DNA from: Trichopria drosophilae
Taxonomy: Eukaryota > Arthropoda > Insecta > Hymenoptera > Diapriidae
Assembly: GCA_030407085.1 (NCBI GenBank)
Contig: CM059587.1
Span: 80,589,001-80,653,000, forward strand
Length of the DNA stretch: 64,000 bases
Direction: 5' to 3'
Each line of letters opens with the position of its first letter. Positions within the stretch are counted from its first letter, which is position 1. The position numbers and the translations under genes are program-made. The notes below the pieces were generated by a model that searched no databases, was not told the origin of the DNA, and saw nothing but the letters and a program-made list of their open reading frames with translations. Below are positions 23,785-36,329 of the stretch, in pieces.

Positions 23785-24838
23785 TCAAAACAACGGAGCA
23801 AAGAACCTGTTCTTCATATGTCAACCAAAAAATTGCGGAAAAAAGAAAATTTAGGAAAAGATGGCAAACCACGCGATCCCCTCACGACAAAGCCAAATTC
23901 AATAAAGCGGCGAAACAGTTAAAAAAAAATACTCCAAGAAGAAAAGAATTCTGCAATATAAGATTATCTTGAAAAACTAACAGCAACAGAAGCAACAGAC
24001 TACTCGTTGTGGAAAGCAATGAAGAAAATTAGGCGTCCACAACAATTCTCTCCACCGATCCGACTGGCAAATGGAAAATGGGCTAGAAGTAATAAAGAAA
24101 AGTCCACCACATTTGGGGAGTATTTATCATCCGTTTTTCAACCATTCACAGCAACAGCAACCTCAGAAGAAGACAGTGAGACAATTCAAGCGATTCTAGA
24201 AGAACCTGTAGAAAGATCAACACCAACTAATAATTGCAGTCTAAGAGAAGTTAGTGCTATCATTAATAAAGTAAATTCTAAAAAGACACCAGGCTACGAT
24301 CTCATTAATGGTAAGATACTAAAGGAGCTGCCAAAAATAACAATCCGTCTAATAACTATCATCTGTAACGCAGGACTTAGACTCAATTATTACCCAGTGC
24401 AGGATAACAAAAAGTATCTATACAAATTTTCAAGATAACAACTACCGTTCTGCAACCTTCCTCGATATACAACAAGCCTTTGATAAAGTTTGGCACACAG
24501 GGCTAATATGCAAAATGAAAAAAATATTACCTGATGACTTGTTTCTAATCCTCAAATCTTACATCAGCAACAGATTTTTCCAAGTTAGAATACAAGATGA
24601 ATATTCAGATCTGTATCCAATCAATTCTGGCATACCACAAGGAAGTGTATTAGGCCCATTATTATACACTCTCTACACCTCTGACCTACCAACATCTAGC
24701 CACTTTTGCTGATGATACAGCAATATTATCTTCTCATGCAAATCCAACTACTGCATCAAACCATCTTCAGCATCATCTTAACATGATCGAAAAGTGGCTC
24801 ACAAAGTGGAGACTTGAAATTAATGTGCTTAAATCCTA

Positions 24839-25764
24839 ACTTCTAAAAGAGATAAACTATTGCGAATACACCAGTCTGATTTTTATTCAGACTATATATA
24901 CAATATATAATTCACTTTTACCATGAAAACTCGTGAAACTGAAAACAGATATAGCATCGATAACACTACTTTGGAAAATGTCTCAGTTATACAAGACCTG
25001 GGGATAACTTTCAATAGTTCCTTAACCTTCAATGAACATCTAAGTGAGGTTGTAAATAAGGCATATAGGTCACTTGGATTCCTCATTAGAACTACCAGAT
25101 CATTTAATGACACTTCTACAATAATTTACTTGTAGAAAACCTTAGTAAGATCTGTTTTATTGTTTAGCTCACAAATTTGGTCACCTTATACGCAGTTAGG
25201 TATCAATTATTTGGAATCTATACAAAAAAAGTTTATACGTTTCCTATCATTTAAAACAGACCATCCAATGCATTATTTCGATCACAACTTTTCATCTTTC
25301 TCTGAAGAATTTAAGTTACCAACTATTGCCTCTTTGCACACTTACAATGATTGTGCATTTACAAGAAGTGTTTTAAGTGGTAATATCAAGTCTCCTGAGA
25401 TCGTGTCACTGTTCTCTCATAGACACCAGGGGTACGATACCAGGAGTTTTCGTCCACTGTACGAAGGAGCTGCTAAGAGCAATACATCTTTCTTCTCGGT
25501 TGTGAATCGTTTAAGAAGAACTTGGAATACTCTGTCAACGCAATGTAGAGATTCTTTACAAAATAATTCTTTTTTTATTAAATGCAAAGATGATGTCCTT
25601 TGCTTCTACGATAGTTGAATTTTTGTTCTTAATATATATGTTTATTTACTTTGTTATTCCTGGCGGCAATTCTACAATTCTACGTTTATTATGTAATTAT
25701 ATTTTTGTACTTGGGCGTTTTCGCCCGTCTCAAACTGAAAATAAATAAATAAATAAATAAATAA
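24839..25764 (+). mobile_element. CR1-like LINE 3-prime fragment nested in the Jockey element
   Basis: Encodes IQDLGITFNSSLTFNEHL, a stop at 25133, FIRFLSFKTDHPMHYFDHNF and a natural end at 25618; then a GGGCGTTTTCGCCC hairpin and an (AAAT)n tail. AAATCC is present at both junctions as target duplication, and removal joins Jockey LEIN to KSIHITF. Confidence 0.85.
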
Positions 25765-26219
25765 AATCCATACACATAACATTTACACTAAGGAGGGAAA
25801 CATGTCCTTCAGTTACAATGTATAACATTGCACTTCCACAAACAGAACACGTTAAATACCTCGGAATGCATTTGGATCGACGACTAACTTGGAAAACACA
25901 CATGTGGACCAAACGAAAACAGTTAAACTTAAAATTGAACAAAATGTACTGGCTTATGAACCAAAGATCACAATTATCGCTAGAAAATAAATTGTTATTA
26001 TACAAGACTGTCCTAAAACCAATATGGACCTACGGCATACAACTTTGGGGCTCGGCGTCAAAATCAAACATCGAAATTCTAGAAAGATTCCAAAGTAAAG
26101 TTCTCAGAGCCATAGTAGATGCTCCTTGGTTTGTACCAAACGAGAGAATTCGGGAAGACCTACAAATACCACTGGTAAGAGATGAAATCACAAACTTCAA
26201 CAGAAAGCATAAACAACTC

Positions 26220-27430
26220 GGAAAAAAATTCCCTGACTTTTCCCAGATTTTTCCCTGACCAATATTTTAATGATATCTATTAAAAATAAACAATACGGAT
26301 AAAAATGTTTTAAAAACAGCTACACATTTTCAATAAATTCTTTATTTTTTCAATCAACAACGAATAGTATATTCTAAAACATATTATCTATAAAAATCCA
26401 GAAAAAAAACTCATATTCCTGCGGATTTTTTCGTGTTTAATTCAAAATAATAGTAGAAAATTTGTTGGGGGTTCTTTGTCAAAATTTGTTATAAAATGTC
26501 AAGTTCTGCGGTAATATGTTACTCAATAATTATAAATGTTGATAAATTTTAGAATTTAGGCGATTTTGGACAGTATATTCAAAGTATTGTTAAAATTCTT
26601 ACGAATGTTGACAATAACAAAAAATTGCCATAAATTTTATATTTTTCAAATACTATTGGACAAATATCAACTACTTAAAATAGAAATGGTAAAATAATCA
26701 TTTAAACAAATTAATATTCTCAAAATTTGGGAGTTTTGTGCTGTTTTCAACATTTTAAAAATTTTTCTACGATTTTTAGCCTTTTTATGCAATTTCAAAG
26801 ATTTTTGAAGATTTAAAAAAATGTATGAAAGTTTTCTATCATTTTCAAAAGGTTTTATTTATACAAATATTTGTTTAAATAGAGAATTAGTATGTCAAAT
26901 ATTTTTGAAATATTCTGTAAAGTATCTTTATAGAAAGATAAATATCTTTAAATATAAAATTGTTTGCATTTATTTTTGTTAAACTATTAAATTTTATTCA
27001 AATCTGTTAGAATATATTCAATACCGAAATGTGTTATTGTTAAACGTGTTTATTTTTGTTGCAATGTACCAGAACGTTTAAAACTGAGCAGTACCACAAA
27101 TATATTTCATTTAAGATTATTTTTTTTCTCAAAATTGTTGGTTTTTGGTGAAATCGGTCGAAAATGTTCAAAACTGAAATATGTTATTGATAAAAAACGT
27201 CAATATTTGTTTAAATTTGTGAGAAAGCATTTAAAATCATTTAAAAGAATTTTATGCGAAACACGATAAAATAAAGCATTTTTCTGAATATGAAATTGTG
27301 CGATTTTTTGTTAAATAATGTTTTTCACTTTTTAAAGATTTGTCTACAATTTACTTTTTCCCTGACCAATTTTGAAATTCCCTGACATTTCCCTGATTTC
27401 CCGGTTTTCCCTGACGGTGGCCACCATGAT
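26220..27430. mobile_element. AT-rich element with TCCCTGAC clusters, nested in the Jockey element
   Basis: Both ends carry repeated TTCCCTGAC motifs and the right end finishes with ACGGTGGCCACC. The 1.2 kb interior is very AT-rich and non-coding. Removal brings together the Jockey C-terminus (NRKHKQ...LRLISHPNLL). Confidence 0.72.
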
Positions 27431-27841
27431 AAACTCCGCCTAATCTCTCACCCAAATCTGCTGATTCAACAAATTAGAAGAATACGACCAGTTAAGAGAA
27501 GACTCAAGAAATATGTACTAGCAAGCTAGAAATGCGAGTTGGCTACTCCTCGTCTCAATAATTCCCAAAGACACAAGAAGATAAAGGTGGACAAATTTTC
27601 ATCTTCAACGACTATTGACGTGCGATCATCACTGGATAATCGCACGCACGCTATGTATTGTACATTACAATAAATTTACTTATTGTCGGCAATAAAAAGC
27701 ACCTGAAGAATGCAAATGTTATGCAATATGTTGTAGTAGACTTTCATTTTGTTTTACGACTATGAATGTTTTCCGCACAAAATTAATAAATCTGAATACG
27801 ATACGAAATAATTATGTTTCTTTACCAAAGCGTTATACACT

Positions 27842-27947
27842 CCCTGTAAACATTTACTTAATGGTTACATTGTTACATAAATGTTGCATAGTTATTACAT
27901 AACTGTTGCATAGTTGTTACATAACTGTTACTTTTGTGTTCGCAGGG
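27842..27947. mobile_element. Palindromic MITE, CCCTGCAAACACG type, copy 4
   Basis: CCCTGTAAACATTTACTTAA ... CTTTTGTGTTCGCAGGG with CT duplicated on both sides. Left arm has lost the AACACGGAAAGTAAC part. Confidence 0.8.
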
Positions 27948-28745
27948 CTTTAAACTTTCAGTCGCAGTGGGACACCAGTATCCCACCTACATGGTATCAA
28001 CTTCTCATCGTTTATGAGTGATTCATCAACGATTTCTTCTTCTTACCTTTCTTAAGATTCCAATAAATGTTATTAAAAAAAAAAACTATTGCATAATTAT
28101 GTAAAATAATGATTGATAATAACAAATTATTCTCAAAAGAAATTTATGCCAGGACGAACTAATAGCTATTATTATTTGACGTTTGGTATACAGGGGTCGC
28201 TGATTGCGAATCCAATATCAGATTTACAAAATTCAAAATGGCTGATCCAATATGGCCGACTAAAAGCACAGTTTAATAACAGCTAGCCAAAGATTCTCCT
28301 AAATGCGTGTCGTTTTCGTTACCGACCCTGCTTGTACATTGCTTTACAATTTCTGTATATTTACGTATTGAAGAATTGCGTTTGAATTATTTCATTTTAT
28401 TCATAAAATACTTATTGTTATTGAAAACGTGTCATATGATATACAAGAGAACAGAAAAGGTGCTTTTTAAACCGATTTAACCTGAAGGTTCTGGGATTTT
28501 CTTGTTGATTTCAATTCCAGATCATTAATACATAATTTATCGACAAAAACGAAAATCTGTAGAGCCGTTTTTGAAAAATGTCGATTTAAGAATACAAAAT
28601 GACGAAAAGTCAACTTTTTTTCAAGAAATATTCATTTGAAAAAAAAATCTCATAAGATTAAATTTGTAGACATTAAAAAAAGGATTTTTTTTTTGTCTGC
28701 ATCAATTTTCTCTACAATTAATAGTTTAGGAGAAAAGCGAGAGAA

Positions 28746-29396
28746 AACCAATTTTATATTTGATTTTATTATTTGAAATTTCTAAAGTATTGGATGTTAG
28801 ACAAATATTTTACTGTGAAACTGCGAATTATTTGATAAAAAATCATGTACTAATACAAAATAGTCACACATTTAACACGCGTAGCAAAAATAATCTTTTT
28901 AAGCAATGCCCAATGAGAAATAAAGCAATTGGTCAACGAGCATTTGACTTTATTGGTTGCAAAATGATAAACATGTTACCGTTGGAATTGAGATTACCGA
29001 ATAGATACACAAAAAATATAAAACGAAAAATAGGACGTAGTATACGAATGTTTGATATCAATATACTGAATGCGACGTTATTACCTAATGTAAATCAAGT
29101 TCTTTTTTTTTCTCTCTTCTTTGTTCGATTGTTAAGTTTTGCGCTCACCGATAACTGTAAAGTTCAACTTTCAATATTGTTCTGTTTTTTTTTTTCTCCT
29201 CTACTTTTCTTTTCTTTATATTTTATTATCTGTATATTTTGCTTTATTTCCCTTGTGCAGTCGAACGAGACTGTATTCAGGTCGCGGACGAGTATTGTTT
29301 ACTTTTGCGATGCATTATTGTAACGGGATGCGAAAATTGTAACGCATTCTCGTCTAATGTATAATACCTGAATAAATTTATTATATTATTATTATA
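28746..29396 (+). mobile_element. LINE 3-prime fragment (L2/CR1-like) in the foldback loop
   Basis: Open from 28760: SHTFNTRSKNNLFKQCPMRN and QRAFDFIGCKMINMLPLELR resemble the extreme C-terminus of CR1/L2-like RT proteins. A Phe/Leu-rich low-complexity end follows, then AATAAA and an (ATT)n tail at 29385-29396. Confidence 0.7.
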
Positions 29397-29976
29397 TGTG
29401 TATTCTTAAGTTTTTTTACACTTTTCACTAGTTTTTTTTTACTCTGTGTGACAATATAGTACTTTATTATTGCCAAGGTTGGTATGCTTTAAATTTTGAT
29501 CAAAACAATTCGTAGCCGTAATTTTAACAGGTGTTATGAAACGTTTTAAAATAAAAACTATCATTATAACTTTATTAATTAAATTAAACCTGTTATTGTG
29601 AGCTGAATAGTGAAAATGTTTAAAAGTCGAGCTCTTACACACGACTTAAAGTGTGCCTACTATGTTTATAAAAGAAAAAAGATATCTATCCGATAAAAAA
29701 TCAGTAAAAAAATGAAAAACTTGAAAAAATCAGTAAAAAACATGCAAAAAGTTCCTTTTTTTCGTTTTTCTCATAAACGATCGATCGTAGAGAACAATGA
29801 TACAAATACAAAAATGTCTCTTTTTAATATCTACAAATTCCATCTGATGAAATTATTTCTCAAATGAACATTTCTTGAAAAAAGTTGACCTTTCGTCATT
29901 TTGAATTTTTAAATTGACATTTTTTAAAAACGGCTCCACAGATGATTTTCTTTTTTGTCGAAAAATGAGGTATTAA

Positions 29977-32403
29977 GGTAGCTAGACCCCAAGATATCAT
30001 ATGTTAGCGAAAATAATTTAATAACACTTCCAGGAATTGAAATTTTATTATACATGATATTGTTACAGAGTTCAAGCATTATTATTCTTGAAAAAAAATT
30101 GAAACTTGCAAAAATAATTTGTTAACCAACTTTTCTTAGCGACTCCAATTTTCTTCTTATTTTCATTCAAAACTTTTCTAAAAATGAATGGATTTCAATG
30201 AATGACGGCTTATTTTTTCGAGAAAAAGATTCTCTACAACTTCACCGAATAAATTTCTCAAATTTTTTTGCCTGATCACTAAAATTATTCAGAAAAGTTA
30301 AAAAATAATATATATTTTTTTTTAATAATTCGAGATATTTGACCCTAGTTTTAGAAATTCAAGAAATTCATTCGGTGAAGTTGTAGAGAATCTTTTTCTG
30401 GAAAAAATAAGCCGTTATTCATTGAAATCCATTCATTTTTAGAAAAGTTTTGAATGAAAATAAGAAGAAAATTTGAGTCGCTAAGAAAAGTTGGTTATCA
30501 AATTATTTTTGCAAGTTTCAATTTTTTTTTCAAGAAAAATAACGCTCGAACTCTGTCACAATATCATGCATAATAAAAATTTTATTCCTGGAAGCGTTAT
30601 TAAAATATTTTCGCTAACATATTATACTGATGGTATTGTAAATTTATTCGCTGATTTCTTTCGGACATCATATACGAATACCAAACTGTCTACGAATGAT
30701 TTGGTCGACAAACAACATCCTCCTTCAGATATTCCAAACATTTCAGTCCTTGAAGTCCGAACTGCTCTGAACAACTTGAAGACGAATCAAGGGGCCGGAC
30801 CTGATGGAATTCCAGCTCTATTTGTTGATTCGTATGCTAATCAATTAATCACCCCACTTCACTACATATTCAATCAGTCACTGAAAGAAGGTATCTTTCC
30901 AGCAAAATGGAAACAAGGCTACATAACACCAATTTATAAAAATGGATGTAAAGAAGATGTTCAGAATTACCGTCCCATCGCCATTCTCAACTGTTTCTCA
31001 AAAATTTTTGAGTCCATAGTAACTGCCAGACTCGCTAACATAATGCTACCATTTATCACCAAGTCTCAACATGGATTCCAATTGCAAGGATCAACGTTAA
31101 CATATATCAAGTGGATGCCTTTTATGGAGATTCCTCCAAAGCATTTGACACCGTAGACCACTCTAGGTTAATAAGGAAACTTGAAATTGTTGGTATAAAT
31201 AGTGCTTTGCTAAATTGGTTTGAATCGTATTTAACAAATCGAATTCAGTCTGTTCGATACAAACAATCAATTTCACGGACAATTAAAGCAACGTCAGGTG
31301 TTCCGCAAGGATCCTTTAATATCTACATAAATGATCTACCTAGTACGATTATGAACAGTACATCATTGCTGTTTGCGGATGACGTTAAGATATTCAGAGA
31401 GATCGCAACACCTAGAGATGCTTCACTCCTTCAACTGGACATGGAACAGCTGCTTAATTGGAGCTCTAGTAATGGACTAAAATTGAATCCCCTGAAATGT
31501 AATGTTGTTACATTTACTAGATCTCATCAACAGCTGCTTTTTGATTATCAACTTCAGGATAACTCGGTAAACAGGACTATAGTTTGGTCAAAGATCTTGG
31601 TATTATCTTTGATGGACGGCTCTCATTTCTTCCGCGCATGGATTACATCAGAAAGAAGGCATTAAAAACTGTTGGTTTTGTTATGCGCAATACAAAGGAC
31701 TTTAAAACAACGGACTCAATTAAACAACTGTATAATACGTCAATTAAACCTATTTTGCTATATGGCTCTGTAATTTCGTCACCAGACTATGAAGTACACT
31801 CAAAAAATCTCGAAAAAGCACAACATAAGATCTTGAGGTACTTGGCGTACAAGTCCGGAAGTCCTATGGATTTGTATGACCATAATTATTATTCAACTGG
31901 TCGGAAGTTTAAGATACCTACATTGTCATCCACCCGTAAAGCAAATGATCTTATTTTTCTTCATAAATTAATAACTGGCTACGTCGACTCTACAGAACTC
32001 TACAATCTTATACAATTCGCTACTCCGAATTATGCGCTTCGTCTCTCTAACATATTCAAACTACCAACATCATCTAGGAACTATATATCTAACGCTCCGT
32101 TGTACAGACTAGGCCATCAATTTAATGAAGTACATCGAAGAGGAAGTATAAATCTACTAGAACTTCAGGAACTGCAATTGTCAACGGCTGTGTCAAAAAT
32201 AAAATCTGTACTTGGGCAATATTAATCATAATTCGTTCTTACGAACTATATATCTTGTTATTAAATTTAGTTTATCTAACTCGTTGAATTTTTGGCAGTT
32301 TAGTTTTAATGTTATTGCTATCTTTACATTTTATAATATTGTAGATTATGGGCATTGTCCCGTTTATAAATAAAATAAATAAATATCCTGGGGTCTAACT
32401 ACC
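29977..32403. mobile_element. TTAA-flanked foldback MITE containing a LINE
   Basis: TTAA (29973-29976 and 32404-32407) flanks ends GGTAGCTAGACCCCAAGATA and TATCCTGGGGTCTAACTACC. Without the LINE at 30623-32384 it is about 665 bp and almost fully self-complementary (30003-30320 with 30340-30622). Confidence 0.85.
30623..32384 (+). mobile_element. CR1-like LINE, nearly complete RT domain
   Basis: The RT runs NLKTNQGAGPDGIPALF, WKQGYITPIYK, YRPIAILNCFSKIFE, then after a frameshift near 31110 SSKAFDTVDHSRLIRKLEIV, GVPQGS with a short loss, INDLPSTI, the catalytic LLFADDVKIF, LNPLKCNVVTF, and after a second frameshift near 31585 VKDLGIIFDGRLSF to a natural stop at 32225. GGGCATTGTCCC hairpin and (AAAT)n tail end it. 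Only a few lesions, so it is relatively young. Confidence 0.88.
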
Positions 32404-32670
32404 TTAATGATCTGGAATCGAAATCAACAAGAAAATCCCAGGTGCCAGAACCTTTAGGTTAAATCGGTTTAAAAAGCACCGTGGTAGTACAAGTACGGTC
32501 GGTAACGAAAAATAAGTCGCACATTTAGGAGGGACCTTTGGCTATCTGTTATTAATCTGTGCTAAAAGTCTCAAAAACGTTACTTTAGTCTTATATTGGA
32601 TCCGCCATTTTGAATTTGTAAATCTGACCAGATTTGCAATCAGCGACTCCAAACACCCCTGTATACCAAA

Positions 32671-33288
32671 TTTAAAAAGAAAGAAAGATGCAATAAAGTA
32701 CGCCGTTACAAGATCGACTGCTTGTCTAAATTTACACTTTGAATACACTTTCAGGTCCCTTTTAAACATTTTTTAATAGCGAATAGGCTAAAAATGTCAT
32801 TAAAGCGGGGGATAATTCCTTTCCTTTATCCTGTCACATTTTCACTGAACTTTGGACAACTGGAATATTGTGCATTAAATGCGAAGAAAGAGAAACTGAT
32901 TTTTAACTCTCCAACTTACGTCTTATAAGATCGATATACATTCTTAATTTACTCCGCCATTGTTGTAATTTTTGTATTTTGTTGTTTGTATAAAAAATCT
33001 ACAAAATTAAGATTTTTTATAAAAACAAATTTGTTAAAATCAATAAATTCCAATTCACTTCTTTTTATCTTAAATTATTATTAATTTTCCTATTATTATC
33101 AGTGTAATTGTCAACGTCTAAGTATTGTATTATTTTGTGTATTTATTCGATTAAAAATTCAGAAATTAATAAATTTTAATTCCTTTTAGTACAATCTAAT
33201 TAAATATGAATATTTACTGATCGTGGTAACGAGTCAATGTTTATTTTTCTAAATTCTTTTAATTCATGGAAATTTACTAAATTTTTTA
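32671..33288. other. No recognisable gene
   Basis: AT-rich sequence between the foldback element and a tandem duplication; nothing recognised. Confidence 0.4.
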
Positions 33289-34153
33289 TCGTAATTATAT
33301 TTTGTTCGTTTTAATTAATCTTTACATTTTTAAATTTGCTGCTTAATTTTGTCGATAAACAATTTAATTCTTTACGTCAAGTATCGTTAGTCCATTTTAT
33401 TTAATTTTATGTAATTTTAATTAATCACTTTCATTTTATTTTTCACAATTGTAATTAAACATTTCCAAAGTTACTTTTCTTTTTTATATGAAAAATTGTA
33501 TCATTTAATAAATTAAAAATTAGTCATTTTTTAAGAATGAAATCTTCGTAATAACACAAATACACAAAATTCAGTCGCTGTAGATTAAACTAAAATAAAT
33601 CATGTCAAATAAATACTTAATTTTATTAAACACATGATTTTGATTAACTATGTAGTCACTTAACTTACTATGCACTTTCTATAACTTTCAAAGAATTCTA
33701 TTCTTAAAATTTTGTTCGTTTTAATTAATATTTACATTTTTAAATTTGCTATTAGTTTTGTCGATAAACAATTTAATTCTTTACGTCAAGTATCGTTATT
33801 CCATTTTATTTAATTTTATGTAATTTTAATTAATCACTTTCATGTTTTCACAATCAAACTTTGTAATTTATTTATTTATTTAATATTTAATTATATTTTA
33901 TTTCCAAAGTTACTTTTTTTTTTTAAGGTAAACGGTATTATTTAATACATTAAAAATTAGTCATTTTTAATGAATAAAAATTTTTGAAAGAATGAAATCT
34001 TCGTAATAACACAAGTACACAAAATTCAGTCACTGTAGATTAAACTAAAATAAATCACGTCTAATAAATACTTAGTTTTATTAAACACATGATTTTGATT
34101 AACTATGTAGTCACTTAACTTACTATGCACTTTCCATAACTTTCAAAGAATTC
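33289..34153 (+). repeat. Tandem duplication, unit about 430 bp
   Basis: 33289-33713 and 33714-34153 share long identical stretches such as TTTGTCGATAAACAATTTAA and TTAACTATGTAGTCACTTAA. Copies differ by short indels and scattered changes. Non-coding. Confidence 0.88.
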
Positions 34154-36144
34154 TAGATACAATTCTTATTTTCTTACTCGAAGAAAGAAAAATATCTTAT
34201 ATTCGATGACTTTCAATTGTTTAACTAATTAAAATATGTTAATATTTTTAATCTCCTCAACTCCTTTGTCGTCAACTTTTAGACAACAAAACTTTCACAC
34301 CAACTCAATAATAACTTACTAATTAAACAAAAGTATCAGAAGATTTTTAAATCTCAACTTTCTTGTATCTCTAAAAGTATTTTACTAATTAACCAATTCT
34401 ATTAATTAAAGGAATGTAATTAAACTTCCTATTAACTTTTCCTTAACAAACCCACAATATTCTAAAAAATACTTCAATTTAAAATTTCCAATTGTTACAA
34501 TCTTAACTTCTGAATAATTTCAACATTCGTTAGAACATTTTCCATGAAAAAAAAAAACCAATTATTTCAGTTTTCAAGAAATAGTCCAGAAGAAAAATTA
34601 GTCGGCGTTAATCTCTTCACACCATGTAGAAAACACTAAGATAGAATAAAGATTGTTCATGCAAAAATAAGTATCTCACATGCAACAAAAAATTACAATG
34701 TTATCGATAATTAGGTAGAAGGAAAGGTAGTCTTATTTGGTATAAGAAACAACGAAAAAAACTTACTTTTATGTACACAAAATGAATTTATTTAACCTAT
34801 ATACTGCTTACGAATAATATTACTAATAATATTACTTATAATGAAAGCAAGTTTCATTTCGCAATACGTGTCTCTTGCACTCCCGTTGTTTTCACTACAA
34901 ACGTTGCAAATTAAGATTCCGTTCTAAAAGAGTATCCCCACTTTTTAAATAATGCACGTTTACAGGGTCCTCTATTCAATTTCCCTCAAATAAGAAGTAC
35001 ATTGCCTAGTTATTCAATAGAAATTCAAAATTTTACTAAAAAGAGCGAAAACAGTTTCAAAGAATCTTCCTTTTTTTTTTCCATCTTTACATCATTCTTA
35101 AATATTCAGTCAAAGTTAAAAATTAAATTACATAATCGTTGAACAAAAAAACAAGTCACCAACTCACTAGTGTAAACTTACAAATAACTATGACGACGAC
35201 TGATCTATCAATATGATATACAGTGAGTTTCTGTGTACAGAAAGTAGAAATCTCAAGTCACATATAAAATACCGAGATTGCAATTTCACCAATTCGGTTA
35301 ATATTTTTCCACATTTGCATCGACTAGGCAATGTACTTGGACGTTAGTAAACTTTCAAAGTGGGGACACCGTTTTAGAACACAATCGGTTAAATATTGCA
35401 ACATTTCTCTACGGTAAAAAGAAAAGAGTACAAAGGATGTTTTAATGTCGCAAAATGATGCTTTCTTATCCACGCTTCGAATTTCCGTGTATTTCATACG
35501 TGACTTAGATTTGTTTCGTACAGGAAACTTACTTAATAGCGTTTCTATGCAAGTCGTTATCACAATCATTCGTCAATCTACACGCAGTTTTCTGGTATCC
35601 AACGATCAAGATCTTCACGCGTCGCAGCGTATTTAAAAAAAAAAATCGGTGCATAATTACGTTACATTTTCCTTTAAAAAACAAAACATCAATTAATTTA
35701 AAAAAAAAAAAAAAAAAAAAAAGAAAAGGAATAGGTTCAAACGAGACTGCACCAATGTTTTTCGCACAAACTGTCGGGTTTATCTTATTTCGAGTCGGTA
35801 TGCTGTACAAGTCTTTGACAATAGCTGTTTTTTCCATAAATTCTTACATCTGCCACTTCCAACTCGGAAAAAAGACAAAAAAAAAAAGAAGTAGAATCTG
35901 ACCAAGGTTAAAAAGAAAACCTTTTTGATTCCTCATCTCGACCGAGTGTGTCTTAATTTCGCCTATTGGATGTCTGATGTCAATTCGAAAAGAGGTCGGG
36001 AGCATACATAAATGGACTTATAAATTAAAGCGATTCAAGATAAAAAAATCGACAAATATGCCGCATGTCAGAATTTATACACATAGTGCCGACGCACAAA
36101 AAGCCTCGACGAAGCGAGCTATCGCTTGCTTATAACCGCAGAAC
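34154..36144 (-). other. Region downstream of squid, probably including its 3-prime UTR
   Basis: No coding frame is convincing. Following exon 8 on the minus strand the transcript must end somewhere here; several AATAAA signals occur (for example complement of TTTATT near 34788) but I cannot choose one. A long A-run is at 35699-35722. Confidence 0.4.
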
Positions 36145-36329
36145 TCAAGTTTCTTGTCGCTGACCTTCTCGATGAAAATTATGATTCGACGACTGCGATT
36201 CGCGATGATTAACTTTATTTTGTGAAGGATGTTGCCTACGCTGTTGCGCGTGGGACTCTTGATACTGAAAATGACGCGGCTTCATAATGGAATGATTCAA
36301 CGAGTTGTGAAGATTGAAGGGTGAGAGAC
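36145..36329 (-). CDS. sqd: squid exon 8: 3-prime UTR exon or alternative C-terminus
   Basis: A strong acceptor (eight pyrimidines then AG at 36331-36330) opens this exon. If exon 7 is skipped, the phase-1 end of exon 5 or 6 joins GTCTCTCACC in a frame that stays open for 61 residues to a TGA at 36147-36145. The residues are about 40 percent His, Gln and Asn with scattered Arg (for example MKPRHFQYQESHAQQRRQHP). GC content is clearly above the flanks. With exon 7 included the same bases are 3-prime UTR. An AATAAA occurs inside the frame at 36219-36214, which could instead be a poly(A) signal. Coding status is inferred. Confidence 0.55.

Larger units (their letters stand above)
23785..27690 (+). 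mobile_element. Jockey-clade LINE, disrupted by two insertions
   Basis: Frames join as LWKAMKKIRRPQQFSPPIR, then NKVNSKKTPGYDLI, after an internal loss FLDIQQAFDKVWH, GIPQGSVLGPLLYTLYTSDL, FADDTAIL, IEKWLTKWRLEIN; the protein resumes after 25764 with KSIHITFTLRRE and YLGMHLDRRLTWKTH, and after 27430 with ISHPNLLIQQ. These are typical Jockey RT landmarks (ADDTA box). A frameshift and stop precede FADD, so it is inactive. The two interruptions are separate entries. Confidence 0.85.
28182..32670. mobile_element. Large foldback element, split by later insertions
   Basis: Arms: 28182-28745 pairs with 29745-29972 plus 32408-32670. Ends are TTTGGTATACAGGGG and its complement. The centre holds a LINE fragment and the right arm holds a TTAA-flanked element that itself contains another LINE. 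Confidence 0.85.

Noticed and set aside
28760..29323. 187-codon frame as a host gene
   Set aside because: The first half matches LINE RT C-termini and the second half is Phe/Leu low-complexity sequence before an (ATT)n tail.
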